From JAIPDZ01 sp034522175 (GTDB lineage Bacteria; Desulfobacterota; DSM-4660; Desulfatiglandales; Desulfatiglandaceae), in the NCBI GenBank assembly GCA_034522175.1, contig JAXHLQ010000001.1, positions 2,108,001 to 2,172,000 on the forward strand: DNA of 64,000 nt, given 5' to 3'. The position numbers and the translations under genes are program-made. Below, in pieces: positions 51,337 to 60,608 of the stretch; positions within the stretch are counted from its first letter, which is position 1; the number at the start of each line of letters is the position of its first letter. The notes below the pieces were generated by a model. That model was given only the letters and a program-made list of their open reading frames with translations. It made no database searches and was not told the DNA's origin.

Positions 51337-52719
51337 GTGAAGAAAGACACCGCGACCATCCTTGCCGTCGACGATGACAAAGGCCATCTGACCACCCTGA
51401 AGACCGTCATCAGGAGCTGGGGATATCAGGTGGATGCGGCGGATGACGGGGCCCTGGCAGTGGAGAAGGTCTATGAAAGGCCCTATGATGTGATTCTCAT
51501 GGACGTCCGTATGGCCGTCATGAGCGGCATCGAGGCCCTGGGCCATATTCAAGCCTATAACCCCGCCATCCCCATTTTGATCATGACCGCCTACTCATCG
51601 GTGGAATCCGCTGTGGAAGCCATGAAAAAAGGAGCCTATGATTACCTCACCAAGCCCCTGGACTTTGATGATCTCAAGTTGACCATCGAACGGGCCCTGG
51701 AGCACACACGGCTGAAACAGGAAAACATCGCCCTCAAACAGAAGCTCCATTCGGGCGGTGAGCTCAAGAACATCATCGGGAAGAGTCCGGCCATGAAGGA
51801 ACTGGTGGACATGGTGACCCTGGTAGCCCCTTCCGAAGCCACCATCCTGATTACCGGCGATAGCGGAACGGGCAAGGAACTCATCGCCCGCGCCATCCAC
51901 GCCGGCAGCAGCCGCAGAGACGGGCCGCTGGTCATCGTCAACTGTGCGGCACTGGCCGAAACCCTCCTGGAATCGGAACTCTTCGGCCATGAAAAGGGGG
52001 CGTTTACCGGTGCCGAGAAACGCCGTGAGGGACGCTTCGCCCATGCCCACAAGGGCAGCATTTTCCTCGACGAAATCGGAGAGATGTCCCTCACCATGCA
52101 AGCCAAGCTCCTCAGGGTCATCCAGGATCGGAAAATCCAGCGGGTGGGGAGTGACCGGACCATCGAGGTCGACGTTCGGATTGTCGCCGCCACCAATCGC
52201 CGTCTACAAGAGGCGGTATCGGCCGGCACGTTCCGCGAGGATCTGTACTACCGGCTCAATGTGGTGACCCTCCATGTGCCGCCCCTCCGCGACCGCATCG
52301 ATGATATTCCTCTTCTCGCCAAGCATTTTCTGGACTTTTACAGCGAACGGAATAAAAAGCCGGTCAAGGGGTTCGATCCCCAGGCCATGGACATGCTCCT
52401 CAAATATGCCTGGCCCGGCAATGTCCGCGAACTGGAAAACACGGTGGAACGGGCGGTCATCCTGGTGCCGGGAGACCTGATCACCCCGAGAGAACTCCCC
52501 CTCAGTGTGACCGAGGCCTACCCGTTGAAAGACGACATCGCTCAGGAGGGTTCCGCGTCATCGGCCCCGGCCGGCCTCCGTCTCGAGGAGGTGGAAAAAC
52601 AGGCCATCCTCAGCACACTGGCGGCGGAAGACGGGAACAAGAGTGAAACGGCCCGCAAACTGGGGATCACCCGCCGGACGCTCTACAAGAAGCTGGAAAA
52701 GTACGGCATGCTGGAATAA
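51337..52719 (+). CDS. ZraR-like sigma-54-dependent response regulator
   Basis: 460 residues from a GTG after AGGAGA. Receiver domain: LAVDDDKGH, DVILMDVRMAVMSGIEAL (phospho-Asp), LIMTAYSS, YDYLTKPLDFDD. AAA+ domain: ITGDSGTGKELIARAIH (Walker A), the sigma-54-contacting ESELFGHEKGAFTGAEKR, GSIFLDEIGEMSL, and FREDLYYRLNVV. Fis-type HTH at the end (NKSETARKLGITRRTLYKKL). Complete; expected to activate the 49284-49300 promoter. Confidence 0.94.
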   Translation: MKKDTATILAVDDDKGHLTTLKTVIRSWGYQVDAADDGALAVEKVYERPYDVILMDVRMAVMSGIEALGHIQAYNPAIPILIMTAYSSVESAVEAMKKGAYDYLTKPLDFDDLKLTIERALEHTRLKQENIALKQKLHSGGELKNIIGKSPAMKELVDMVTLVAPSEATILITGDSGTGKELIARAIHAGSSRRDGPLVIVNCAALAETLLESELFGHEKGAFTGAEKRREGRFAHAHKGSIFLDEIGEMSLTMQAKLLRVIQDRKIQRVGSDRTIEVDVRIVAATNRRLQEAVSAGTFREDLYYRLNVVTLHVPPLRDRIDDIPLLAKHFLDFYSERNKKPVKGFDPQAMDMLLKYAWPGNVRELENTVERAVILVPGDLITPRELPLSVTEAYPLKDDIAQEGSASSAPAGLRLEEVEKQAILSTLAAEDGNKSETARKLGITRRTLYKKLEKYGMLE

Positions 52720-52773
52720 GTCAGGACATTCGGCGGGTGGAAAAGCGAAAAAAAGCGAGAGACGGAAAGACCG

Positions 52774-54300
52774 CTATGATATTTGTGGTGTCATGCCCTT
52801 CACCGGACCCACGGCCACCAGGTATAACAGACGGGATTCATCGTTCAACCCCAGTAATCGGGCGGCCTCCGTATCGTAAAATGCGCCGATGCCGCAGCAC
52901 CCCAGCCCCAGGGCACTGGCCATGAGATAGAGCCGTTCTCCCCATCGCCCCGCCTCCATCATGGCATAGCGGTATCCGCGGGCCCCCAAAAGCCGATCCA
53001 CTACCGCCAGGTTGCTCATGAAGACAAAGTGGACGGCCGCGTTAGCCAGCCACATCTGATCCAGACAAATGCGGGCCATTTCTTCCATTAGAGATCCGGA
53101 GGTGATCCATGCCATGGATCGCGATTCCGGATCCAGCAGATAGGCTCCCGGATCATACCCCTCGGCCCGGCCCATTAGAAAGCCCGTGCTCACCCATGGT
53201 GAAGGATCTTTGTGTTGATCTGTAGGGTGGCCGGCGCACAGGCCCTCGAGGAGCGCGGAAAGGGCGTCCTTTGAGATGGGTCTTTTCACGTAGTTCCGCC
53301 TGGATCGACGGGTCAGGACCGCCTCTTTGTAAGACATCGTCTCCGGCCATTGATCCGGGGAATCGATTCCAAGCCATTCACCGGCCACCGGTCCCAGTGC
53401 CTCGATCATCCTGGGTCCGGCGTCCCTGTGGGAAGGAACCGTCACCCCTGCCCTGTGGATGCCCAGCACCTCGGGATAGTCGATTTCCCGGGGAGACACC
53501 CGGCTGGCGCTCTTCACCGCATCTTCCAGTTCGGGCAAGTCCGCTCGCGGTTCCGGGTGACCTCCCTTTGAATCCGGGGCGGTGCATATGGCGAGGCACA
53601 CCTCCCTTTTTTCATCGAGGCCCAGCAGACGGTTGACACCATCATCTTCAAAATCGAGTGAAACCTGAGGATCTATGCCGTGTACGTTCAGGGCCAGGAT
53701 CAGATTCTCCAACAGGTGGCCGGCATCCAGCAGGTGATACCGGTACGACCGCGCCCGGTATTTCCATGCACTCCGGAAGAAGATGGCCGACACGAAGAAG
53801 CTTACCCGCGACAGAGCCGGTCCCGAGTCTTTCGTTGAGGCGGCAACGGGATTTGAAACATCTCCCTTACGCACCAGAGAAAGGCCGTGCCGGGCGATTG
53901 AATAGTGGTAGAGTCCGTCATTCAGCCCGGTCACACCCGTTGCCGCCACATACAGCTCATTGGGGTAAAGGGCACCGGCCGAAGCCACGTTCCGAAAATA
54001 AAACGTGCCGCCGCCCTGACGAGCCTTCGCCGTCAGGCTGTAGGACAGACGGAGGATGGCGGATAGACGGTTGAGATCCATCGCGCCCGGCTCGGCATGG
54101 CCCCCTTTTTCTCTCAGAAGAGATGAAAGGCGGACATCCGGCAATCGGACCTCGTGGGGGAGGGAGAGCGGCGCATCTTCCGGATACGACTTAAAGACAT
54201 CCGGCTGGTTTGCCCAGTCGAGCGGGTGGCCGCCCAATTGCCCCCGAGTGTAACTGGTTTCACTGTGGTATGACAAACAGGTTGTGGTCTCGGCTTTCAT
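52774..54300 (-). CDS. SagB/ThcOx-family dehydrogenase, double nitroreductase fold
   Basis: 508 residues from MKAETTTCLSYHSETSY (start at 54300, as an earlier ATG is part of the RBS). The N-terminal half has YFRNVASAGALYPNELYVAA, LYHYSIARHGLSLV and YHLLDAGHLLENLILALNVH. The C-terminal half has VLTRRSRRNYVKRPISKDAL, MMEAGRWGERLYLMASALGL. Two FMN-type nitroreductase domains are fused in tandem. SagB-like enzymes oxidise azolines in peptide products, but no precursor or cyclodehydratase is nearby, so a stand-alone oxidoreductase role is more likely. Confidence 0.86.
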   Translation of the reverse strand: MKAETTTCLSYHSETSYTRGQLGGHPLDWANQPDVFKSYPEDAPLSLPHEVRLPDVRLSSLLREKGGHAEPGAMDLNRLSAILRLSYSLTAKARQGGGTFYFRNVASAGALYPNELYVAATGVTGLNDGLYHYSIARHGLSLVRKGDVSNPVAASTKDSGPALSRVSFFVSAIFFRSAWKYRARSYRYHLLDAGHLLENLILALNVHGIDPQVSLDFEDDGVNRLLGLDEKREVCLAICTAPDSKGGHPEPRADLPELEDAVKSASRVSPREIDYPEVLGIHRAGVTVPSHRDAGPRMIEALGPVAGEWLGIDSPDQWPETMSYKEAVLTRRSRRNYVKRPISKDALSALLEGLCAGHPTDQHKDPSPWVSTGFLMGRAEGYDPGAYLLDPESRSMAWITSGSLMEEMARICLDQMWLANAAVHFVFMSNLAVVDRLLGARGYRYAMMEAGRWGERLYLMASALGLGCCGIGAFYDTEAARLLGLNDESRLLYLVAVGPVKGMTPQIS

Positions 54301-54478
54301 GGTCCTCTCCATTCCAAACGCTCATCGGGTCTCTTCAATGGGTAAGTTTAGCACAAACACCGGCAAATTGTACAAGCAGAACCCGGCCTCCGGCAGCAGG
54401 ATAGGGCCATCCTGCCAGGCTTTTTAAATTTTCTCTGCATTTGGCCAGGGTCCCGGGAGTTAGCGAGGCCGTTTTTTC

Positions 54479-54508
54479 TTGACCTAACACCTTAGAATAT
54501 TCTTAAAT
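54479..54508 (+). promoter_or_regulatory. padR promoter with CTAA-N4-TTAG element
   Basis: TTGACC (54479-54484) followed by TTAAAT about 18 bases on. CTAACACCTTAG (54484-54495) overlaps the -35, as at 37434-37445. Likely PadR autorepression site. Confidence 0.45.
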
Positions 54509-54576
54509 GGAATAGGTTTAAGAAATGCTCATGTTTTTGATCTCAAAGATTCTAAGGCGTATCCGGAAGCGTCAAA

Positions 54577-55107
54577 ATGAAAGACAAACCCGCCACAAAA
54601 TACGCCCTGCTCGGGGCATTAATGTCAGGGCCCAAGCACGGGTATGACATCATGCAGTTCCTGGAAGCGGGCTTGGGCCCCACCTGGCGGGTAAGCACGA
54701 GCCAGCTCTACGCCCTCCTCAAAAAACTGGATAGGGAAGGTTTGGTGGAATCGGCCGTGCAAACCCAGGACACCCGTCCGTCCAAGCGGGTCTTTTCCAT
54801 TATGCCCGCCGGTAAACGCTATTTTCTGGAGTGGTTGAACAGACCTACGGCGCACGTACGGGACCTGCGAATCGAATTCCTGGCGAAACTCTACTTCTTT
54901 CACACCCTCGGGCATCCGGGAGGGGACGCCCTGGTGAAGAACCAAATTGAGCTTCTGGAAAAGATTAAAGAAGATCTTCACCGAAGACGGCAATCGGAAA
55001 AAGATGAATACCAGCGACTGGTTTATGGATTCCGTATCGCCACCCTCGCGGGATGGCTTGAGTGGTTGAAAACAGACGCGTCAGCATTCGCAAAAAGGGG
55101 GTCATAA
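54577..55107 (+). CDS. PadR-family transcriptional regulator
   Basis: 176 residues. PadR winged helix: TKYALLGALMSGPKHGYDIM, STSQLYALLKKLDREGLVES, RPSKRVFSIMPAGKRYF. The long C-terminal helical domain (ELLEKIKEDLHRRRQSEKDE) mediates dimerisation. Three bases ahead of the DUF364 gene, so it probably controls the metal-oxyanion uptake operon. Confidence 0.86.
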   Translation: MKDKPATKYALLGALMSGPKHGYDIMQFLEAGLGPTWRVSTSQLYALLKKLDREGLVESAVQTQDTRPSKRVFSIMPAGKRYFLEWLNRPTAHVRDLRIEFLAKLYFFHTLGHPGGDALVKNQIELLEKIKEDLHRRRQSEKDEYQRLVYGFRIATLAGWLEWLKTDASAFAKRGS

Positions 55108-55110
55108 GGC

Positions 55111-55836
55111 ATGGATACCGTTTATGAATCATTGAAGCGGCGGGTTTTTGATTTATGGGACGCGGAAGGACTCCTGGCGGAAACCATTCAGGTTCACGCC
55201 AGGGCCCTCAGCACCAAAGAGGCCATCGGTACGCCGGAACATCACGATTTCCCCCTCCAGAAGGGGAAGGAAAAATTGATGCAGGCCACCTTTCGGAATG
55301 CCGGGGGCCAGGCCTTTACGGACATGTACGGTGACTATGAGGCCACCCTGGAAGAGGTCCTGCAACTGCCCATGAAAAACAACCATCATCGCGCGGTGTT
55401 CGTGGCCTCGTTAAACGCGGTGCTGCGGTATCTCGGTCAAATCGACGGGTCCATCCACTGCCGTGACGAGGCGCCGGTCACGTGCGGAAAGACCCTCGTC
55501 GCTCACCTGAAGGATCAATATGCCGGGGCCCGGATTGCACAGGTGGGGTTTCAGCCGCGAATGGTGGAAAACCTCGCCCCCATTCATCCGCTGCGCGTCC
55601 TCGACAGGGATCCGGACAACATCGGTCAGGAAAAATTCGGTGTCACCATCGAAGGCGCAGATCAAACCAAAGACGCCATCGCATGGGCCGATCTTCTGCT
55701 GGTCACGGGCACCACCCTGGTCAACGGCACCCTCACACCATTTTTGGGAACCAAACCGGTCATTTTCTACGGCACCACCATTTCGGGGGCCGCACACCTC
55801 ATGGGGTGGGAACGGTTCTGCCCCTGCAGCCTGTAG
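55111..55836 (+). CDS. DUF364/DUF4213 putative heavy-metal chelatase
   Basis: 241 residues. The N-terminal DUF4213 half has MPKMNN-type segment LQLPMKNNHHRAVFVASLNA and IHCRDEAPVTCGKTLVAHL. The DUF364 half has ARIAQVGFQPRMVENLA and LLLVTGTTLVNGTLTPFLGT, ending GWERFCPCSL. The family has a Rossmann-like fold with a proposed metal-chelation role and is often linked to molybdate/tungstate transport, as here. Confidence 0.82.
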   Translation: MDTVYESLKRRVFDLWDAEGLLAETIQVHARALSTKEAIGTPEHHDFPLQKGKEKLMQATFRNAGGQAFTDMYGDYEATLEEVLQLPMKNNHHRAVFVASLNAVLRYLGQIDGSIHCRDEAPVTCGKTLVAHLKDQYAGARIAQVGFQPRMVENLAPIHPLRVLDRDPDNIGQEKFGVTIEGADQTKDAIAWADLLLVTGTTLVNGTLTPFLGTKPVIFYGTTISGAAHLMGWERFCPCSL

Positions 55837-55845
55837 GACTTTCCC

Positions 55846-56649
55846 ATGCATCGGCGCGCCTCCAGCCTCTTTAAAAAACGGCTCTTTCTTACGGCCGTCT
55901 TCCTGCTCGCCGTCAGTCCGATCACAAGCGTCTTCTCGGCGGATCTGCTCCTCTTCGCCGGTGCCGGTCTCCGTCAGCCCACGGATCGACTGATCAAAAT
56001 ATTTGAAAAGGATACAGGGCACACGGTCTGTACCTCCTACGGGGGGAGCGGCCAGCTCATGTCCGCTATTCTGGCCTCCGGCCAGGGGGACCTCTTTATG
56101 CCCGGAGCCTTTTTTTACATCCAAACGCTCGAAGAAAAGGGGCTCATCGATTCTTCCCGAAATCTGATGGCCCATACCCCGGTCATCGGCGTCAACCGCC
56201 GCAAGAGGCATCAGATCCGGACATTTGACGATCTGGCCCTTCCCGGCGTTCGGCTGGCCCTCGGCGACCCGCATGCCATGGCGTTCGGGCGGGTGGCTCA
56301 GAAGATCCTCTCCCATTCCCCCTTGAAAACCGCCATTCTCAAGAATGTGGTGGTGTACGGCGCTACGGTCAAACAACTGGCCCTTTATGTGGCCCAAGGG
56401 GATGTGGACGCCGCCATCATCGGCCGGGCGGACGCTTTTCAGTTTCGGGAGCGAATTCAAATGGTTCAGATACCGGAAGCCTACAATCAGCCCGAAACCA
56501 TTGCCATCGCCGTGCTCAACGCCACCAGGCACCTGGAGGCGGCATGCCGATTCCGCGATTTCATGGCCTCCCCAAGGGGCACAGAGGTATTTGAGACGTT
56601 TGGCTATCTGCCCCTCGATTCGGGAACCGACCCGGAAGGCGCCCCATGA
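55846..56649 (+). CDS. ModA-like molybdate/tungstate-binding protein
   Basis: 267 residues with a signal peptide (RLFLTAVFLLAVSPITSVFS). Solute-binding features: LLLFAGAGLRQPTDRLIKIF, TVCTSYGGSGQLMSAILASG (oxyanion-binding Ser), LFMPGAFFYIQTLEEKGLI, YGATVKQLALYVAQGDVDAA. Binds molybdate or tungstate in the periplasm for the ModBC transporter that follows with a four-base overlap. I cannot tell Mo from W by eye. Confidence 0.87.
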   Translation: MHRRASSLFKKRLFLTAVFLLAVSPITSVFSADLLLFAGAGLRQPTDRLIKIFEKDTGHTVCTSYGGSGQLMSAILASGQGDLFMPGAFFYIQTLEEKGLIDSSRNLMAHTPVIGVNRRKRHQIRTFDDLALPGVRLALGDPHAMAFGRVAQKILSHSPLKTAILKNVVVYGATVKQLALYVAQGDVDAAIIGRADAFQFRERIQMVQIPEAYNQPETIAIAVLNATRHLEAACRFRDFMASPRGTEVFETFGYLPLDSGTDPEGAP

Positions 56650-57446
56650 ATCGTCTCTTTGTCATCCCCGCAATGGTTTGCCTCCTCTTTACAGCCGCGG
56701 TGCTGGCGGCCCTCTTCTTTCGTTTATCCCCGCAAGACATCCTGTCGGCATTGGCCTCGGAAGAAACCCGTTTTGCACTGCGGCTCAGTTTGACGACCTC
56801 GCTTATTTCCATTGCCTCAGCGATGTTCCTCGGCGTACCCACGGGCTATTTTCTTGCCCGCACCTCCTTTCCGGGCAAAGCCCTCCTCGACACCCTTCTG
56901 GAACTTCCCCTGGTCATCACCCCGCTTATCGCCGGTGTGGGGCTCCTGTTTCTGTTCGGGCATACCATGCTGGGACGCCTGTTGGGCGCGTGGGGCATCC
57001 AGATCCTCTTTACCCCATGGGGGGCGGTACTGGCGCAAACGTTCGTGGCATGCCCCATCGTCATCAGAAGCAGCCGCGCATCTTTTGAACGCGTGGGAGC
57101 GCGTTATGAACGGGCCGCCGCCACCCTCGGATTGCGGCCGTCCCAAGTGTTTTTTCAGATCAGCCTTCCACTGGCCCGGCAGGGAATCCTGGCCGGTACC
57201 GTTCTGGGCTGGACCCGGGCCATGGGAGAATTCGGGGCCACGCTCATGGTGGCGGGTGCCATTCGATTCAAGACCGAGACCCTGCCCACCGCCGTTTTCT
57301 TGAACATATCGAGCGGAGAACTGGGCGTTGCCCTCTCCTGTGCCTGGGTCCTCATGGCGACGGGCTTTGTGTTTCTGCTGGCGCTCCGGTGGATCGGACA
57401 TTCACACAGGCATGAGGGTCTCCCGGCGAGGGGCGGCCGTGTCTGA
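56646..57446 (+). CDS. ModB-like molybdate/tungstate ABC permease
   Basis: 266 residues with five or six helices. Typical ABC permease coupling loop (VGARYERAAATLGLRPSQVF then FQISLPLARQGILAGTVLGW), preceded by LLELPLVITPLIAGVGLLFL. Overlaps both ModA and the ATPase genes. Moves the oxyanion into the cytoplasm. Confidence 0.88.
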   Translation: MNRLFVIPAMVCLLFTAAVLAALFFRLSPQDILSALASEETRFALRLSLTTSLISIASAMFLGVPTGYFLARTSFPGKALLDTLLELPLVITPLIAGVGLLFLFGHTMLGRLLGAWGIQILFTPWGAVLAQTFVACPIVIRSSRASFERVGARYERAAATLGLRPSQVFFQISLPLARQGILAGTVLGWTRAMGEFGATLMVAGAIRFKTETLPTAVFLNISSGELGVALSCAWVLMATGFVFLLALRWIGHSHRHEGLPARGGRV

Positions 57447-58482
57447 CATAACGCTCCAGGATATTCGATGCCATGGTCTTAATGGCCTCACCCTACATGT
57501 GAGGGACCAGGAATTCTTTGTTCTGGTCGGACCCTCAGGCGCCGGGAAAACGACCCTGCTCAATGTCGTAGCGGGGCTAATGCCCCATGAAGGTCACATC
57601 ATGGTGGACGGGGTCTTAATGGATGGTCTACCGCCCCACAGGCGGCAGATCGGTTACCTTTTTCAGGACCTCCTCCTGTTTCCGCATATGTCCGTAAAAA
57701 GCAATCTGCGGACCGCTCTAAAAAAGTGTCCTATCAGCAGGACGGAGAAGGACCATCGCATTTACGGCATGTTGGATCTCTTTCGCCTGCGAGGGTTGGA
57801 GGACAAACGCCCTGACCAATTGAGCGGCGGTGAAAAGCAACGGGTCGCACTGGCCAGGGCCATCGTCTCCGCACCGAACGTCCTCCTGCTGGATGAACCC
57901 TTCAGCAGTCTCGATTTTCGAACCGCCCGCTACCTCCGGCTCGAACTCAAACGGATTCACGCTCGCCTGAAGACCACCATGTTGTTTGTCACCCACGATC
58001 TGGAAGAGGCCCAGGAACTGGCGGATCGTATGGGTGTCATGACGGATGGCAGACTGGAACAGGTGGGTGGCATTGAAGAGGTCATGTTTCAGGGAAAAGC
58101 CGGCCATTCCGATTTCTTGGAAAAGCCGAACATCCTTTCCTGCACCTACCTGAAGCGCCTGGGAAACGGACTGATCCATGTGCAATGGGCCGATCAGGGC
58201 CTGTTCATCCCTGAGGACGGGGGCAAATCCTTCAGCCGGGTCCTAATTCATCCGAGGGACGTCTATATTTCCCCTTATCCCCCGCCAGGGCCTCCGGTAA
58301 ACCGTTTTTACGGGCGCATCACAGACATCCGGCACGCGGCAGGCATGGCCCATGTGGATGTGGCGGTATTGAATCAACATGTGCACGCCGAGATGACAGC
58401 GGAGCAGGCCCAATCCCTTTCCCTGTCTGAAGGCGATTCGGTGTACGGTATACTGAAGCTTCGCGCCCTTCACGGGTGTTGA
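57439..58482 (+). CDS. ModC-like molybdate/tungstate ABC ATPase
   Basis: About 347 residues from a GTG at 57439 (GAGGGGCGG upstream; an ATG at 57412 is possible). Walker A LVGPSGAGKTTLLNVVAGLM, Q-loop YLFQDLLLFPHMSVKSNL, signature DQLSGGEKQRVALARAI, Walker B NVLLLDEPFSSLDF, switch His FVTHDLEEA. The C-terminal TOBE-like domain (ILIHPRDVYISP; SLSEGDSVYGILKLRALHGC) may bind the oxyanion and regulate transport. Energises the ModAB system. Confidence 0.9.
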   Translation: MSDITLQDIRCHGLNGLTLHVRDQEFFVLVGPSGAGKTTLLNVVAGLMPHEGHIMVDGVLMDGLPPHRRQIGYLFQDLLLFPHMSVKSNLRTALKKCPISRTEKDHRIYGMLDLFRLRGLEDKRPDQLSGGEKQRVALARAIVSAPNVLLLDEPFSSLDFRTARYLRLELKRIHARLKTTMLFVTHDLEEAQELADRMGVMTDGRLEQVGGIEEVMFQGKAGHSDFLEKPNILSCTYLKRLGNGLIHVQWADQGLFIPEDGGKSFSRVLIHPRDVYISPYPPPGPPVNRFYGRITDIRHAAGMAHVDVAVLNQHVHAEMTAEQAQSLSLSEGDSVYGILKLRALHGC

Positions 58483-58514
58483 ATGCGTGAAACCCTTACT
58501 TGAGGAATCGTGTT

Positions 58515-59561
58515 ATGGCAAATAAATTCAAGTCATCGGCCACCATCATTCCCATTGATCAGTGCGTGGGAACCGTTTTGGCCCATGATATCACCGAAAT
58601 CAGGCCCGGACAATTCAAGGGGCCGGCATTCAAAAAAGGATATATCATCAAAAAAGAAGACCTTCCCCACCTCAGAAGAATCGGAAAGGAACATCTGTAT
58701 GTCCTCCATCTGGAATCGGGAAAGGTCCACGAAGATGAAGCCGCGCGCCGTTTGGCAAGACGCCTCGCAGGTGAAGGCGTATCCTTTGATCCGCATCCCT
58801 CCGAAGGAAAAATCCACTTGAAAGCGGCCCACAGAGGCCTCCTGAAAGTGGATGTGGATGCCCTCACCCGGATCAACCTGGTGCCGGACATCAGCTGTTC
58901 ATCCCGGCACACCAACACCGTCGTGGAAGAGGGAGAGATCCTTGCGGGGGTCCGGGCCATCCCGTTGATTATTGATGAAACAAGCCTTCAACGGGCGGAG
59001 AAGGTCGCCGGAGACGCCCAGGGCATCTTTTCGGTAAAGCCCTTCTCCACACCCCTTACAGGACTCGTGATCACCGGGAACGAGGTGTTTTCGGGACTGA
59101 TCGAGGACAAATTCGCTCCCATCGTCCGGAAAAAGCTGGCGGCATTTGACTGTGACCTGATGGGAATCGCCTTTACACCGGACAAAAAGGAACGGATCGT
59201 GGCCGAGATTCTCACATTTCTCCAGAAGGGTGCACAGATGATCGTGGTGGCCGGCGGAATGAGCGTGGATCCGGATGACGTGACCCGGGCGGCCATCACC
59301 GAAGCCGGCGCCGAGGATGTGGTCTACGGGACCCCGGTCTTGCCCGGCGCCATGTTCCTGTACGGGCATTTCGACGGGGTTCCGGTGCTGGGTCTACCGG
59401 CCTGTGTCCTCTTTTTCCGTGCCACCGTGCTGGATCTCATCCTCCCCAGGGTGCTGGCGGGGGAACACATTACCCGCAAGGACCTTGCGGCCATGGCACA
59501 CGGGGGCCTGTGCCTGAACTGTGAGACATGCCGTTATCCGCGATGTCCATTCGGCAAATAG
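58515..59561 (+). CDS. molybdopterin-binding (MoeA/MogA-like) protein
   Basis: 348 residues from MANKFKSSATIIPIDQCVG. The first half is a novel N-terminal part (GTVLAHDITEIRPGQFKGPA; DISCSSRHTNTVVEEGEILA). The second is a MoCF/MoaB-like domain: GLVITGNEVFSGLIEDKFAP and QMIVVAGGMSVDPDDVTRAA with PGAMFLYGHFDGVPVLGLPA. It ends with a cysteine motif CLNCETCRYPRCPFG. The family inserts or stores molybdenum-pterin in hydroxylases. The gene lies between ModC and YqeB, consistent with cofactor delivery. Confidence 0.85.
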   Translation: MANKFKSSATIIPIDQCVGTVLAHDITEIRPGQFKGPAFKKGYIIKKEDLPHLRRIGKEHLYVLHLESGKVHEDEAARRLARRLAGEGVSFDPHPSEGKIHLKAAHRGLLKVDVDALTRINLVPDISCSSRHTNTVVEEGEILAGVRAIPLIIDETSLQRAEKVAGDAQGIFSVKPFSTPLTGLVITGNEVFSGLIEDKFAPIVRKKLAAFDCDLMGIAFTPDKKERIVAEILTFLQKGAQMIVVAGGMSVDPDDVTRAAITEAGAEDVVYGTPVLPGAMFLYGHFDGVPVLGLPACVLFFRATVLDLILPRVLAGEHITRKDLAAMAHGGLCLNCETCRYPRCPFGK

Positions 59562-59598
59562 CTTAAAGAAACCCACAACCCCGAAAAAAGAGGGCACG

Positions 59599-60422
59599 AT
59601 GTTCAAGCAGAAAAGAATTATGATCAAGGGCGCAGGGGATCTCGCCACGGGAGTGGCTGCACGACTGTGGCGGAGTGGCTTTTCGGTGGCCATGACGGAG
59701 ATTGCCCAACCGCTCACGGTTCGCCGAACGGTTTCGTTGTCCGATGCGATTTACGAAGGTGAAACAACTGTAGAGGACTTGACGGCCCGGCGGGTGGACA
59801 ACACGGATGAGACTCTAAAGGCCCTTGACGATGGCGTGATTCCCGTGTGCGTAGACCCCGGGACCGGCATTGTCCGAGAAATTACACCGTTTGCCCTGAT
59901 CGATGCCATCATGGCCAAGAAGAACATCGGGACGTCCATGGATGACGCCCCCTTTGTGGTGGGCCTTGGACCCGGGTTCACGGCCGGGGAGGATGTCCAC
60001 GCCGTGGTGGAAACCAAACGCGGGCACACCCTGGGGAGGGTGCTCTGGCAAGGATCGGCCATCCCCAATACGGGGGTCCCGGGCGAGGTGAAGGGATTCG
60101 GGGAACAGCGGGTCATCCGGTCGCCTGGATCCGGCATCTTCAGGGGCGCTGTCCCCATCGGCACCCACGTGAAGGCAGGGGATGTGGTGGCTCACGTCGG
60201 GGAGGAGCCAGTTCTGGCCCCCATTTCCGGCATGCTGCGCGGCCTGCTCCACGACGGCGTGCGGGTGGAGAAAGGGCTCAAGAGCGGGGATGTGGACCCC
60301 GGGATAACCGGGATAACTGCTGGACCATCTCTGACAAGGCCCTCGCCATCGGGGGCGGGGTGCTGGAGGCTGTCCTGATGGCCTTGAACCGGAAGGATCG
60401 AATCTCCCACGGTCCCGCCTAA
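59599..60422 (+). CDS. yqeB: YqeB/EF2563-type selenium-dependent Mo hydroxylase accessory protein (frameshift near end)
   Basis: Start at 59599 (MFKQKRIMIK). Residues IKGAGDLATGVAARLWRSGF, AQPLTVRRTVSLSDAIYEGE, PFVVGLGPGFTAGEDVHAVV and RVIRSPGSGIFRGAV are those of the YqeB family. At the C run 60297-60300 one base is missing; restoring it continues DPRDNRDNCWTISDKALAIG to a stop at 60422. The family helps mature labile-selenium molybdenum hydroxylases. The only hydroxylase genes must lie outside the window. Confidence 0.85.
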
Positions 60423-60608
60423 GCAACGGAACCCCGAGTAGCGGGGAATGGGCACGCCAAAGATTTTCAAACGACGGTTGATTTTTCCATTCACGCCCGG
60501 TACCCTCCCCTGTGGTGCCTTGCGGTCCCACGGACGGCAGTACCGGCAGGCCGATGGTTTCGAAATCGCCTTAACGATAACGCCCAACAGGGTAAGGAGA
60601 ACCCCGTC
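60423..60608. other. intergenic, nothing recognised
   Basis: About 185 bases with GC-rich inverted words; possible leader of the dehydratase gene. I see no promoter I would defend. Confidence 0.3.

Noticed and set aside
55411..56532. 373-codon minus-strand ORF across DUF364 and ModA
   Set aside because: Crosses two real genes and their boundary; no recognisable domain.
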